Source of the DNA: Eggerthella sp. CAG:209
GTDB lineage: Bacteria > Actinomycetota > Coriobacteriia > Coriobacteriales > Eggerthellaceae
DNA length: 16,675 nucleotides
Reading direction: 5' to 3'
Assembly (NCBI GenBank): GCA_000436075.1
Contig: FR884604.1
Location: 1 to 16,675 of the forward strand
Below are positions 1 through 7,097 of this stretch, one piece after another. A model generated the notes under the pieces. It ran no database searches. It saw nothing but the letters and a program-made list of their open reading frames with translations, and had not been told where the DNA came from. The translations under genes and the position numbers were made by a program. The number at the start of each line of letters is the position of its first letter. Positions within the stretch are counted from its first letter, which is position 1.

Positions 1-138
1 GCAACTTTTTTGCGATTGCGGATTGCCGCAGGCGTCAAAACGTGGATTGACGCCCGGAAAAGCGGCAAATCGGACGCACAGCGGCCCATTTCCGCCTCGC
101 GGAGGACGGAAAGGAGTCCGCAATCGCAAAAAAGTTGC
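1..138. repeat. Multi-arm inverted-repeat element at left edge
   Basis: Bases 1-22 are the perfect reverse complement of 117-138, giving a 22-bp stem that may extend beyond the window. The enclosed 94 bases fold into two further arms. Arm one pairs TTGCCGC (23-29) with GCGGCAA (62-68) and, inside that, GGCGTCAA (31-38) with TTGACGCC (47-54). Arm two pairs TTTCCGCCTC (89-98) with GAGG (102-105) and CGGAAA (107-112), leaving one bulged A. The result is a cloverleaf-like shape. This nesting is seen directly. Whether it is a dispersed palindromic repeat, a structured RNA or a MITE-like relic cannot be decided from one copy. A minus-strand frame stays open through it, but no coding function is recognisable. 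Confidence 0.75.
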
Positions 139-509
139 ACAGAAGTCGGAATTTTTGTTTTTGCGAAACGGATCGTCGTAACGGAGCAATTCTTGCGAAA
201 GACGCGTGTGTCTTCAATGCCAATCAGGCCGAGCAGCAGCACGGAACCACAGGGCATCGACCATGCAAGCACTCATGTCCTCACCCTTGGCAAAAATCCC
301 GCGCTAGCTCGACTGAAAAATGCAACATCTGAAGAGAAACGATGGGCAAAATAAGCCAAATAGCAGGAAATTATTGAAAGCGTCCAGTTTGCAATCGTTT
401 GAAGGGCGCACGTGGGGTAGCATTGTTAACAATTGGTCAAATACGACCTCCGACTGTTACAAAAATACAATGTTGAATTGCGATCATACAAGGAAATATA
501 AGGAACGTA
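139..509. other. Intergenic region without a supported gene
   Basis: These 371 bases between the left-edge inverted repeat and the PiT gene contain only short overlapping open frames in several phases, with no convincing ribosome binding site or recognisable protein. A 10-bp palindrome, TTGTTAACAA, lies at 423-432, and GGTC (435-438) is mirrored by GACC (445-448). Both sit just upstream of the likely promoter and could be an operator, but no known regulator site is recognised. Confidence 0.5.
466..471 (+). promoter_or_regulatory. Possible -10 element for the PiT gene
   Basis: TACAAT matches the sigma-70-type -10 consensus at five of six positions and lies 38 bases before the ATG. No good -35 hexamer is found at 16-18 bp spacing, so the promoter may depend on an activator or the call may be wrong. 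Confidence 0.3.
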
Positions 510-1559
510 ATGGCGCTTTCTTTTGTTGATTTCATCTCTCAGGCCATGGCTCAACCCAGCCTCTTCGTCATTTTGATTCTAGTAATCGGCGTTACCGCCG
601 TATCGGGCGCTACTGATGCGCCAAACGCTATTGCCACCGTTGTTTCCACTCGTTGCTTAAAGCCCAGCGTTGCCATCGGGCTGGCAGCGGTATTCAATTT
701 CGTGGGCCTTGTAGGAATGACCTACATTTCAACCGCCGTAGCTAAAACGATGTTCGGGATGGTCGACTTCTCGGGCAATACCGATGCGGCCCTCTATGCT
801 CTGATGGCGGCCATGATTGGCGCCATTTTATGGGGTATCTTCTGTTGGTTCTTCGGCATTCCCTGCTCGAAATCGCACAGCCTTATCGCTGGCGTAACGG
901 GCGGCGCTATTGCCCTGAACGGCCTTGCAGGCGTGGTTCCCGCAGAATGGGCCAAGGTTATTTATGGCATGGTATTTTCGCTGGTAGCGGGCTTCTTTCT
1001 TGGTTGGCTGTTCGTCAAGGTCATCGAAAAGGCCTGCACGCATGTAAACCGCCAAGCAGCAAACCATGCTTTTACCGGCATCCAAGACGTATGCGCTGTG
1101 GCTCTCTCGTTTTTACATGGCGCTCAGGACGGCCAGAAGTTCATGTCCATCGCCATGCTGGGCGTTGCCCTTTCCTTCGGCAACCCGACCCCCGATTCCA
1201 ACGGGTTCCCCATGTGGCTCATGATCATCTGCTCGCTCGCCATTTCACTTGGCACCATCGTGGGCGGCAAGCGCATCATCAAATCGGTTGGCATGGACAT
1301 GGTCAAGCTCGAGAAGTACCAAGGCGTAGCCGCTAACTTCTCCACCACCTTCACGCTGCTGTTCGCCAGTCTTACTGGCATGCCCGTTTCCACCGGCCAC
1401 TGCAACACCTCGGCAATCATGGGCGTCGGTGCCAGCAAATCATTCAAACGCGTTAACTGGGGAATTGCCCGCAACATGGTTCTTGCGTGGGTGCTTACTT
1501 TCCCCGCCTGCGGCCTTATCGGCTTCCTTCTTGCCCACCTGTTCATGATGTTCGCATAG
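510..1559 (+). CDS. PiT-family inorganic phosphate (or related anion) permease
   Basis: This 349-residue polytopic membrane protein has the internal duplication of the PiT family (cation-coupled phosphate permeases). Repeat one carries GATDAPNAIAT (residues 33-43) and GIPCSKSH (116-123). Repeat two carries FLHGAQDGQK (201-210) and GMPVSTGH (290-297). The family signature in both halves is GAND; here the Asn is Thr in the first copy and Gln in the second, and the usual PVSTTH is PVSTGH. Phosphate is the default substrate. Because the PiT family also contains a sulfate permease (Bacillus CysP), specificity is uncertain. The ATG at 510 follows AAGGAAC at good spacing. There is no DUF47/PhoU-like partner next to it. 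After the stop lies only a 5-bp hairpin (1561-1574) without a T-run, so no clear terminator separates it from the next gene. Confidence 0.88.
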   Translation: MALSFVDFISQAMAQPSLFVILILVIGVTAVSGATDAPNAIATVVSTRCLKPSVAIGLAAVFNFVGLVGMTYISTAVAKTMFGMVDFSGNTDAALYALMAAMIGAILWGIFCWFFGIPCSKSHSLIAGVTGGAIALNGLAGVVPAEWAKVIYGMVFSLVAGFFLGWLFVKVIEKACTHVNRQAANHAFTGIQDVCAVALSFLHGAQDGQKFMSIAMLGVALSFGNPTPDSNGFPMWLMIICSLAISLGTIVGGKRIIKSVGMDMVKLEKYQGVAANFSTTFTLLFASLTGMPVSTGHCNTSAIMGVGASKSFKRVNWGIARNMVLAWVLTFPACGLIGFLLAHLFMMFA

Positions 1560-1625
1560 GGCGCCAAGAGGCGCATTGCCCCCAAGGCGCACCCGCACAC
1601 TGCTGTGACGGATTCCGCCTTCGCC

Positions 1626-1638
1626 TATAATCAGGCAC
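1626..1638 (+). promoter_or_regulatory. Consensus -10 (TATAAT) implying a leaderless elp3 transcript
   Basis: A perfect TATAAT occupies 1626-1631. The ATG of the Elp3-like gene begins at 1639, eight bases after the final T, which is where transcription would be expected to start. There is no real Shine-Dalgarno sequence in the seven intervening bases. The -35 region is weak (CTGTGA at 1603-1608 with 17-bp spacing). Leaderless mRNAs are common in actinobacteria, so the arrangement is plausible. Confidence 0.55.
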
Positions 1639-3591
1639 ATGGAACAAGCTCTTTTTGACATACTTGACGCGCTCAAGGCAAAGGAGCGCCTTGACGAGCG
1701 CGAACTCACAAAGATAATCAACCGCCACAACAAACGCATCCTTGAAACGAGACGCTTCGGCAACTGCGATGAACCGAACGGCAGCGGGAACACACAAAAC
1801 CATCCACCCGCACCCTCGGAGCCGGCGAAGGCACGCCCTCTCTCGAAGCGCCAACTCATGGCCTTCTATCTTGATGTGCAGAAGAACCAGCCCAAGCGTT
1901 GGAGCAGTTGGGGCTTGAGCGATGAGCAGCAGCGCCGCCTTGTCCGCACTCTGCAGATGAAACCCCGCCGCACCGCTTCAGGCGTTGCTATCATCACCGT
2001 GCTCACCAAGCCGTGGAAGTGCTCCAGCAACTGCTTGTACTGCCCCAACGACTTGCGCATGCCCAAAAGCTACTTGGCAGACGAGCCTGCATGCCAACGC
2101 GCCGAACGCACCTTCTTCGATCCCTACCTGCAGGTTGCCGCGCGCCTTAAAGCCCTCACCGAAATGGGGCACATCACCGACAAAGTCGAACTCATCGTTT
2201 TGGGCGGCACCTGGAGTGACTACCCGGAAAGCTACCAGATCTGGTTCATCCGTGAACTGTTCCGCGCATTGAACGATGGCTCCCAGGCAATCGGGAACCT
2301 CCCTGCGCGCAAGCATGCCTACGAATCGGCAGGGATCTCTTGCGACCCGGAACTCCTTAAGGCATTCGTTGCCGAAGAGCAGCATCGTATCGACAACCGA
2401 GAAACAACGTACAACCAGGCATTCGACCGTCTCTACGGCGAAAACGCTGCGTGGGCGTCGGTATCCCAATGGCAAAAGGCAACGTGGGAAGAGCTCGAAG
2501 CCGAGCACGATGCCAATGTCGACGGGCAGCACCGCGTAGTAGGCCTGGTAATAGAAACACGGCCCGAGCGCATAACGCCCACTCACTTGGCCGCACTGCG
2601 TCGCATGGGCTGCACCAAAGTCCAAATGGGCATCCAAAGCCTGGACGAAAAAGTGCGCACGCTCAACGACCGCCATACCTCTACGCAGCAAATCCAACGA
2701 GCATTCGAGTTGCTGCGCTTGTTCGGCTTCAAAACCCACGTGCATGCCATGGTGAATTTGCTGGGCGCCACACCGGAATCGGATAAAGCAGACTACCTGC
2801 ACCTTTGCAACGATGCCGCTTTTCAGCCCGATGAGGTGAAGCTCTATCCATGTGTCCTCGTAGAGGGAACCGGACTCTGCGAACGCTTCGAGGATCACGC
2901 CTGGCAGCCTTACTCTGAACCCAGCCTAGTAGACGTATTGGTCTCCGATACCTGCGCAACACCTGCGTTTACACGCATTTCCCGCATGATTCGAGATATA
3001 TCGGCACCCGACATCAAGGCGGGCAATAAAAAGGTGAACCTGCGCCAGCTGGTTGAGCAACGAATCGATTCTGAGGGCCTTGCCACGGCTGAAATCCGCC
3101 ATCGCGAAGTAAGCCTTGCCAACGTTGCCGCTGAAGACCTTTCGCTTGAAGTGGTTGAGTACGAAACCACCGCCACCAGCGAACGCTTCCTTCAATGGGT
3201 AACGCCGCAGGGGAAGATCGCGGGTTTCTTGCGTCTTTCGCTGCCTCACGCCAATGCGATAGCCCAGCTGAGCGAAGAGTACGAAGCGGCAACATCTAAG
3301 ACGGCGGAACAAAGACACACCCTCCCCTTCCCACTCCAGGCAGGAGAAGCGATGATTCGCGAGGTGCACGTTTATGGTCGCGTGGAAAAGCTGCAGCACG
3401 CTGGCATCAACAACGCCCAGCATCGTGGCCTGGGCACCCAGCTGGTAAACCGTGCTTGCGAGCTTGCCTCGCGGGCGGGATACCAACGCATCAACGTTAT
3501 CAGCGCCGTGGGGACGCGTGGGTATTACCGAAAACTCGGTTTCTATGACAATGGGCTGTACCAGCAACGCATGCTGCAGCCAATGTCGTAG
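1639..3591 (+). CDS. Elp3-like radical SAM / GNAT tRNA-U34 modifying enzyme
   Basis: This 650-residue protein has the Elp3 architecture. An N-terminal accessory region (about 1-110) precedes a radical SAM core with cysteines C128, C132 and C135 (CX3CX2C, for a 4Fe-4S cluster and SAM). Family motifs such as LGGTWSDYPESYQ and VGLVIETRPERI follow, and the C-terminal GNAT acetyltransferase domain (about 568-645) has QHRGLGTQL near 594 and YYRKLGF near 629. Elp3 proteins use acetyl-CoA and radical chemistry to start carboxymethyl-type modification of wobble uridine 34 in tRNA. In eukaryotes Elp3 works in the Elongator complex, while bacterial and archaeal versions act alone. The cysteine spacing is shorter than in eukaryotic Elp3 (CX9CX2C). 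The ATG at 1639 directly follows a TATAAT box and lacks a Shine-Dalgarno sequence. It may be co-transcribed with the downstream peptidase, 120 bases away. Confidence 0.9.
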   Translation: MEQALFDILDALKAKERLDERELTKIINRHNKRILETRRFGNCDEPNGSGNTQNHPPAPSEPAKARPLSKRQLMAFYLDVQKNQPKRWSSWGLSDEQQRRLVRTLQMKPRRTASGVAIITVLTKPWKCSSNCLYCPNDLRMPKSYLADEPACQRAERTFFDPYLQVAARLKALTEMGHITDKVELIVLGGTWSDYPESYQIWFIRELFRALNDGSQAIGNLPARKHAYESAGISCDPELLKAFVAEEQHRIDNRETTYNQAFDRLYGENAAWASVSQWQKATWEELEAEHDANVDGQHRVVGLVIETRPERITPTHLAALRRMGCTKVQMGIQSLDEKVRTLNDRHTSTQQIQRAFELLRLFGFKTHVHAMVNLLGATPESDKADYLHLCNDAAFQPDEVKLYPCVLVEGTGLCERFEDHAWQPYSEPSLVDVLVSDTCATPAFTRISRMIRDISAPDIKAGNKKVNLRQLVEQRIDSEGLATAEIRHREVSLANVAAEDLSLEVVEYETTATSERFLQWVTPQGKIAGFLRLSLPHANAIAQLSEEYEAATSKTAEQRHTLPFPLQAGEAMIREVHVYGRVEKLQHAGINNAQHRGLGTQLVNRACELASRAGYQRINVISAVGTRGYYRKLGFYDNGLYQQRMLQPMS

Positions 3592-3615
3592 TATTGCTTG
3601 CGAAAAGGTAAATCA

Positions 3616-3692
3616 CTCGGCAGCCATTCCCGCTGAGAGCCGCAGCCCTCCCGCTGAAGCCAAATAACTCAACGGGCAGAAAAGCTGCCGAG
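3616..3692 (+). repeat. Inverted repeat upstream of pepF
   Basis: CTCGGCAGC (3616-3624) is the reverse complement of GCTGCCGAG (3684-3692), enclosing 59 bases just before the pepF ribosome binding site. A shorter local hairpin, GGCAG-AAAAG-CTGCC, uses the same right arm, so the two pairings exclude each other. This may be a leader structure or simply chance. No terminator T-run follows. Confidence 0.4.
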
Positions 3693-3711
3693 CATACACA
3701 AGGAGCACGCA

Positions 3712-5529
3712 ATGACAACGTATTCTTCCCGCGAAGAAATAGACGAGCAGTATCGCTGGGATCTTTCCAGCATCTTCGAAAGCGACGAAGCCTTTTTGGC
3801 TGCGCTTGAAGAAGCAAAGAAACTTCCTCCCCGGTTCGCATCATTCCAAGGGAAGATCAGCGCTTCGGCAGCCGATCTGCTTGCTTATCTAAAGCTCGAC
3901 GACGAAGCAGGATTGATTCTCACCAAGCTGGCGAACTACGCCGAACGAAAAAGCGACGAAGACACGCGCGAATCGCGCTACCAAGACTACTCGAGCCAGG
4001 TTATGACGCTCTGGGTTTCGCTCTCCAGCGCTTCTTCTTGGTTTACCTCCGAGCTGCTTAGCTTAAGCGAGCAGGAAATGGAAGGGTTCTACTCACAGGA
4101 ACCGGAACTGGAACTGTACCGCCGCTGCTTGGATGCCATCTTCAGCAGGCGCGAGCACGTGCTTTCCCCCGCCGAAGAAAAGCTCTTGGCTGCCGCAGGA
4201 GACATGGCCAACCAGCCCGACAACATCTTTTCCTTGCTTAACGACGCCGACCTCACCTTCCCTGATGCGCACGATGTCGAAGGCGCTGCGCATCCGGTAA
4301 CCCACGGCAGCTACATCCCCCTTATGATGTCAGCCGACCGAACACTGCGCGAATCCGCCTATGAATCGCTCTATTCCAGCTACCGCCAATTCCGCAACAC
4401 CTTTGCTGCAACACTAGGCGCCCAGAACAAGCAGCTGAAGTTCTTTGCAGAAGCTCGTCGTTACGAATCGGCCCTGGAAGCAGCGCTTTCTGCCAACGAA
4501 GTGCCAACCCAGGTGTACACGAATCTCATTGAAACCGTGCACAACAATATGGACGCCATGTACAAATACGTGGCCTTGCGCAAGGAACTTCTAGACGTAG
4601 ACGAGCTGCGTTTCTCCGACCTGTACGTACCCATCGTCGATGATGTGGAGCTCACCTTCACTTACGAAGAAGCCTGCGACATCATCTTAGAAGCACTGCG
4701 CCCCATGGGTGAAAACTACCTGGCCTTGGTGCGCCGCGGCCTTTCTGAGCGTTGGATTGACGTATACGAAACGCCGGGTAAACGTAGTGGCGCCTACTCT
4801 GCCGGCGGCTACGGCATGCACCCGGTGATCCTGCTCAACTTCCAGGGCAAACTCGATGATGTGTTCACGCTGATCCATGAGATGGGCCACTCCATCCACA
4901 CGTATCTCTCTTGCGCCAACCAACCCGTGTGCTATTCCGACTACGTCATATTCGTCGCCGAAGTAGCGTCTACCTGCAACGAAGCTCTGCTTACGCGCTA
5001 CCTCCTCGACCACGCGAAAAACGAGCGTGAACGCGCCTACTTCCTAAACCACTTCTTGGAGCAGTTCCGCGCAACGCTGTACCGCCAAACCATGTTCGCT
5101 GAATTCGAGCTGAAAGTGGCTGAGCTCACCGCACAGGGCGCCGGCATCACCGCCGATGCACTCTGCGGCATCTATAAGGAGCTGAACGCACAGTACTTCG
5201 GCGATGGCATTGCGCTCGACGAGAACATCGCCCTCGAATGGGCGCGCATCCCGCACTTCTATTACCGCTTCTACGTATACCAATACGCCACGGGCTTCGC
5301 GGCCGCCATCGCGCTTTCTCAACGTATTTTGGACCTGGGGGAACAAGGCCGCGAAGGCTACTTGGGCTTCCTGAAAGGCGGCAGCTCCAAACCCCCAATC
5401 GACCTTCTACGTGGCGCTGGCGTTGACATGCTCAGCCCCGAACCCGTCGAAGACGCTCTGAAGCTCTTCGATGAAATGGTCGACGAAATGGCAGAAGCCT
5501 GCCGCAAACTCAAAGCTGAAAAGCACTAG
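3712..5529 (+). CDS. pepF: Oligoendopeptidase F (M3 family zinc peptidase)
   Basis: This 605-residue protein is a full-length M3-family metallopeptidase, a cytoplasmic enzyme that cleaves short oligopeptides during peptide nutrition and turnover. The zinc site is visible as HEMGH (H389, E390, H393), with the expected third ligand Glu at about 417 in FVAEVAST. The C-terminal region has typical family features (YYRFYVYQYATGFAAA and KGGSSKPP). No signal peptide or membrane helix is seen. The ATG at 3712 follows AAGGAG at seven-base spacing. It lies 120 bases after the Elp3-like gene on the same strand and ends in a strong hairpin terminator, facing the convergent MarR-like gene. Confidence 0.95.
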   Translation: MTTYSSREEIDEQYRWDLSSIFESDEAFLAALEEAKKLPPRFASFQGKISASAADLLAYLKLDDEAGLILTKLANYAERKSDEDTRESRYQDYSSQVMTLWVSLSSASSWFTSELLSLSEQEMEGFYSQEPELELYRRCLDAIFSRREHVLSPAEEKLLAAAGDMANQPDNIFSLLNDADLTFPDAHDVEGAAHPVTHGSYIPLMMSADRTLRESAYESLYSSYRQFRNTFAATLGAQNKQLKFFAEARRYESALEAALSANEVPTQVYTNLIETVHNNMDAMYKYVALRKELLDVDELRFSDLYVPIVDDVELTFTYEEACDIILEALRPMGENYLALVRRGLSERWIDVYETPGKRSGAYSAGGYGMHPVILLNFQGKLDDVFTLIHEMGHSIHTYLSCANQPVCYSDYVIFVAEVASTCNEALLTRYLLDHAKNERERAYFLNHFLEQFRATLYRQTMFAEFELKVAELTAQGAGITADALCGIYKELNAQYFGDGIALDENIALEWARIPHFYYRFYVYQYATGFAAAIALSQRILDLGEQGREGYLGFLKGGSSKPPIDLLRGAGVDMLSPEPVEDALKLFDEMVDEMAEACRKLKAEKH

Positions 5530-5552
5530 CAAAACGCGTTTGCCAAACACCA

Positions 5553-5595
5553 CAAAGGGCCTTAGGGAAATTCCCCTAAGGCCCTTTGTTTCTCC
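5553..5595 (+). terminator. Rho-independent terminator of pepF
   Basis: A perfect 15-bp stem (5553-5567 with 5574-5588, loop of six) is followed by TTTCTCC, 23 bases after the pepF stop. A second hairpin, CCTGGCCC (5594-5601) with GGGCCAGG (5612-5619), lies directly after it. The pair separates two convergent genes and may also slow transcription from the right, although no good T-run exists on the minus strand. Confidence 0.85.
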
Positions 5596-5673
5596 TGGCC
5601 CCGAGTTTATTGGGCCAGGCTTATCTAAAGCAACAAGGTCGCTGCTTTACTCTGGCACTTATGCAATTCCTGC

Positions 5674-6252
5674 TCATTTGCGCACATCGGAAGGGGATTC
5701 CGATTCATATGCTGGAGTTCCCTGAACCTTGCGCAGCAGCACATAGAGCTGCATTTTCTCGCCTTCAGTAAGATCACCAAACAATTCTTCGGCGCGCTTT
5801 TCCAGGGCCTCTTCTTGCTCGGAGAACATCTGCTTGCCCGCTTCGGTAAGCATAACCACGTCGTTGTCTTTCTCATCGACAGTGTCAACAACGCGTTTTA
5901 CCAGGCCCTCTTTTTCCATGCCGTCAAGCAATTCGGGAAAAGCCATGTACTCGCTATCGCGGCGCAAGGTCTCGTAGCTCATCATTTCCCAAATGCCCAA
6001 CTGGCGAATAACAAACACTTTGCCCAAGTCGAATGCGCGCTTGTCAAAAGCAGCCTCAGAAAGGACACGCTGCTCAAGGGGCAGGGTGCGAAGCCCTCGC
6101 TCCATAATGGCACGTAGGTATTGAGCATCGCGTTTACCGGGCTTTTCGCAATCGGAAACCGAGGCGCCTTCCTTTGCGTTCGCGCTGGTAATTACAACGG
6201 TTTTGGCAAATCGGAGCATTTGCCCCATGAGTTTCTTGTCAACAGTGCTCAC
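5674..6252 (-). CDS. MarR-like winged-helix transcriptional regulator
   Basis: The 192-residue product resembles MarR-type regulators. A helix-rich N-terminus precedes a putative winged helix-turn-helix (about 80-140) whose wing includes VDEKDNDVVMLTEAGK (125-140). C-terminal helices (about 141-177) resemble the dimerisation helices of the family. The assignment rests on pattern recognition and is moderate. The start chosen is GTG at 6252, because AAGGGGG lies seven bases upstream; an upstream in-frame TTG at 6282 has no ribosome binding site. It is transcribed alone, convergent with pepF. Its target is unknown and no ligand residues can be read from the sequence. The immediate upstream minus-strand neighbour, a small membrane protein, ends in its own terminator. 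Confidence 0.65.
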   Translation of the reverse strand: MSTVDKKLMGQMLRFAKTVVITSANAKEGASVSDCEKPGKRDAQYLRAIMERGLRTLPLEQRVLSEAAFDKRAFDLGKVFVIRQLGIWEMMSYETLRRDSEYMAFPELLDGMEKEGLVKRVVDTVDEKDNDVVMLTEAGKQMFSEQEEALEKRAEELFGDLTEGEKMQLYVLLRKVQGTPAYESESPSDVRK

Positions 6253-6311
6253 AGTTATTCCCCCTTGGCGATAGACGGACAAGCTTTGCTCGCTCGCATT
6301 CGGTCACCCAC

Positions 6312-6317
6312 CTTATA
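6312..6317 (-). promoter_or_regulatory. Possible -10 element for the MarR-like gene
   Basis: TATAAG on the minus strand matches five of six consensus positions and lies about 60 bases before the GTG start. The -35 region is poor. The remaining bases up to the next terminator (6318-6545) show no gene and no recognised operator. Confidence 0.3.
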
Positions 6318-6538
6318 GCCATCAGTATGACGCTCTCCCAGCGCGCTTCAGCAAAGCCAGACGGTACGGTTACCCGCATGAAAGCATCCCGTTGTTCAAA
6401 CCCTCAAAAACCCAACACTTTATTGAATTCGTCTAACGGCGTTCAAGAAGAGAATCGATCGCGGGGACAATGCGTTGCCTACGCCAAACAGGTCAGTCGT
6501 CCCAGCAACCAACCGCCTACTTCGGCCTGCTCCTAACG

Positions 6539-6573
6539 CAAAATAGACCCAGAATGAATCTTCATTCTGGGTC
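6539..6573 (-). terminator. Rho-independent terminator of the small membrane protein gene
   Basis: GACCCAGAATGAA (6546-6558) and TTCATTCTGGGTC (6561-6573) form a perfect 13-bp stem with a very short loop. On the minus strand it is followed by TATTTTGCG. It starts 38 bases after the stop of the 113-residue protein gene, so it belongs to that gene and isolates it from the MarR-like gene. Confidence 0.8.
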
Positions 6574-6610
6574 CAACATCAGGGGCTCAATTCAGGCAGG
6601 GTCGCCTTTT

Positions 6611-6952
6611 CTACAAGAACGTAACCCTCTGGCTTTTATCCATGTAATGGGGGTGGTTCTTCACGAAGCGCCAGCGGCAGACACGGGTGACAACAAGGGC
6701 CAACACCGCAACCACCAGGAACGAAACCGTAAGCTCCAATACTGGCTGATTGCCTTCGAAGAACGCATACGCAGTGGCCAAAAGGAAGAAAATCGAAAGA
6801 ATCGAATTGAACACGGTGAAAAACTTGATGAGCACTTCCTTTGCGCGCTCAGGCGAACGAGCCCACGACACCACAAAATAGATAACCAGAGCTAGAATGA
6901 CCAGCACTATGACAAGCGGTAACGACTGAAGAAGTCGGGCAACAAGAGCCAT
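6611..6952 (-). CDS. Small three-helix membrane protein of unknown function
   Basis: This 113-residue protein is not recognised. It has three hydrophobic stretches likely to be membrane helices: about residues 3-31, 40-65 and 70-94. They are separated by short charged loops (SPERAKE after the first; RW and KNHPHY after the third). No catalytic motif is visible. The ATG at 6952 follows AAAGGAAC, seven to eight bases upstream, which makes translation credible. It is flanked by its own candidate -10 element upstream and a strong terminator downstream, so it appears to be a single-gene unit. Being a separately regulated, small integral membrane protein is all that can be said. Confidence 0.75.
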   Translation of the reverse strand: MALVARLLQSLPLVIVLVILALVIYFVVSWARSPERAKEVLIKFFTVFNSILSIFFLLATAYAFFEGNQPVLELTVSFLVVAVLALVVTRVCRWRFVKNHPHYMDKSQRVTFL

Positions 6953-6978
6953 GGGGCGTTCCTTTCCTTAGAACTACC

Positions 6979-6984
6979 ATCATA
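6979..6984 (-). promoter_or_regulatory. Candidate -10 element for the small membrane protein gene
   Basis: TATGAT on the minus strand (five of six consensus positions) lies about 27 bases before the ATG at 6952. No good -35 hexamer is seen at normal spacing. Confidence 0.35.
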
Positions 6985-7097
6985 CCCTTTTCCGCATGTC
7001 GCAAGCGCCGACGTAAGGGAAATGAAAGCCACAAAAGCCTAGTCAGACAATATAGGCGAGCCGAAGCAGCAATTACGCCTGTGATGCCTGGTGCCCA

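Noticed and set aside
423..476. PhoB/PhoP-type phosphate box before the PiT gene
   Set aside because: CTGTTAC and ATGTTGA are 17 bases apart, not the 11-base spacing of a Pho box, so the match is not convincing.
1561..1574. Terminator after the PiT gene
   Set aside because: The stem GCGCC-AAGA-GGCGC is only 5 bp and is not followed by a T-run.
1978..2898. 306-codon minus-strand open frame opposite the Elp3-like gene, and 2926-3567 beside it
   Set aside because: The plus strand is clearly Elp3 with all its motifs. GC-rich codon third positions keep the opposite frame open; no ribosome binding site or recognisable domain.
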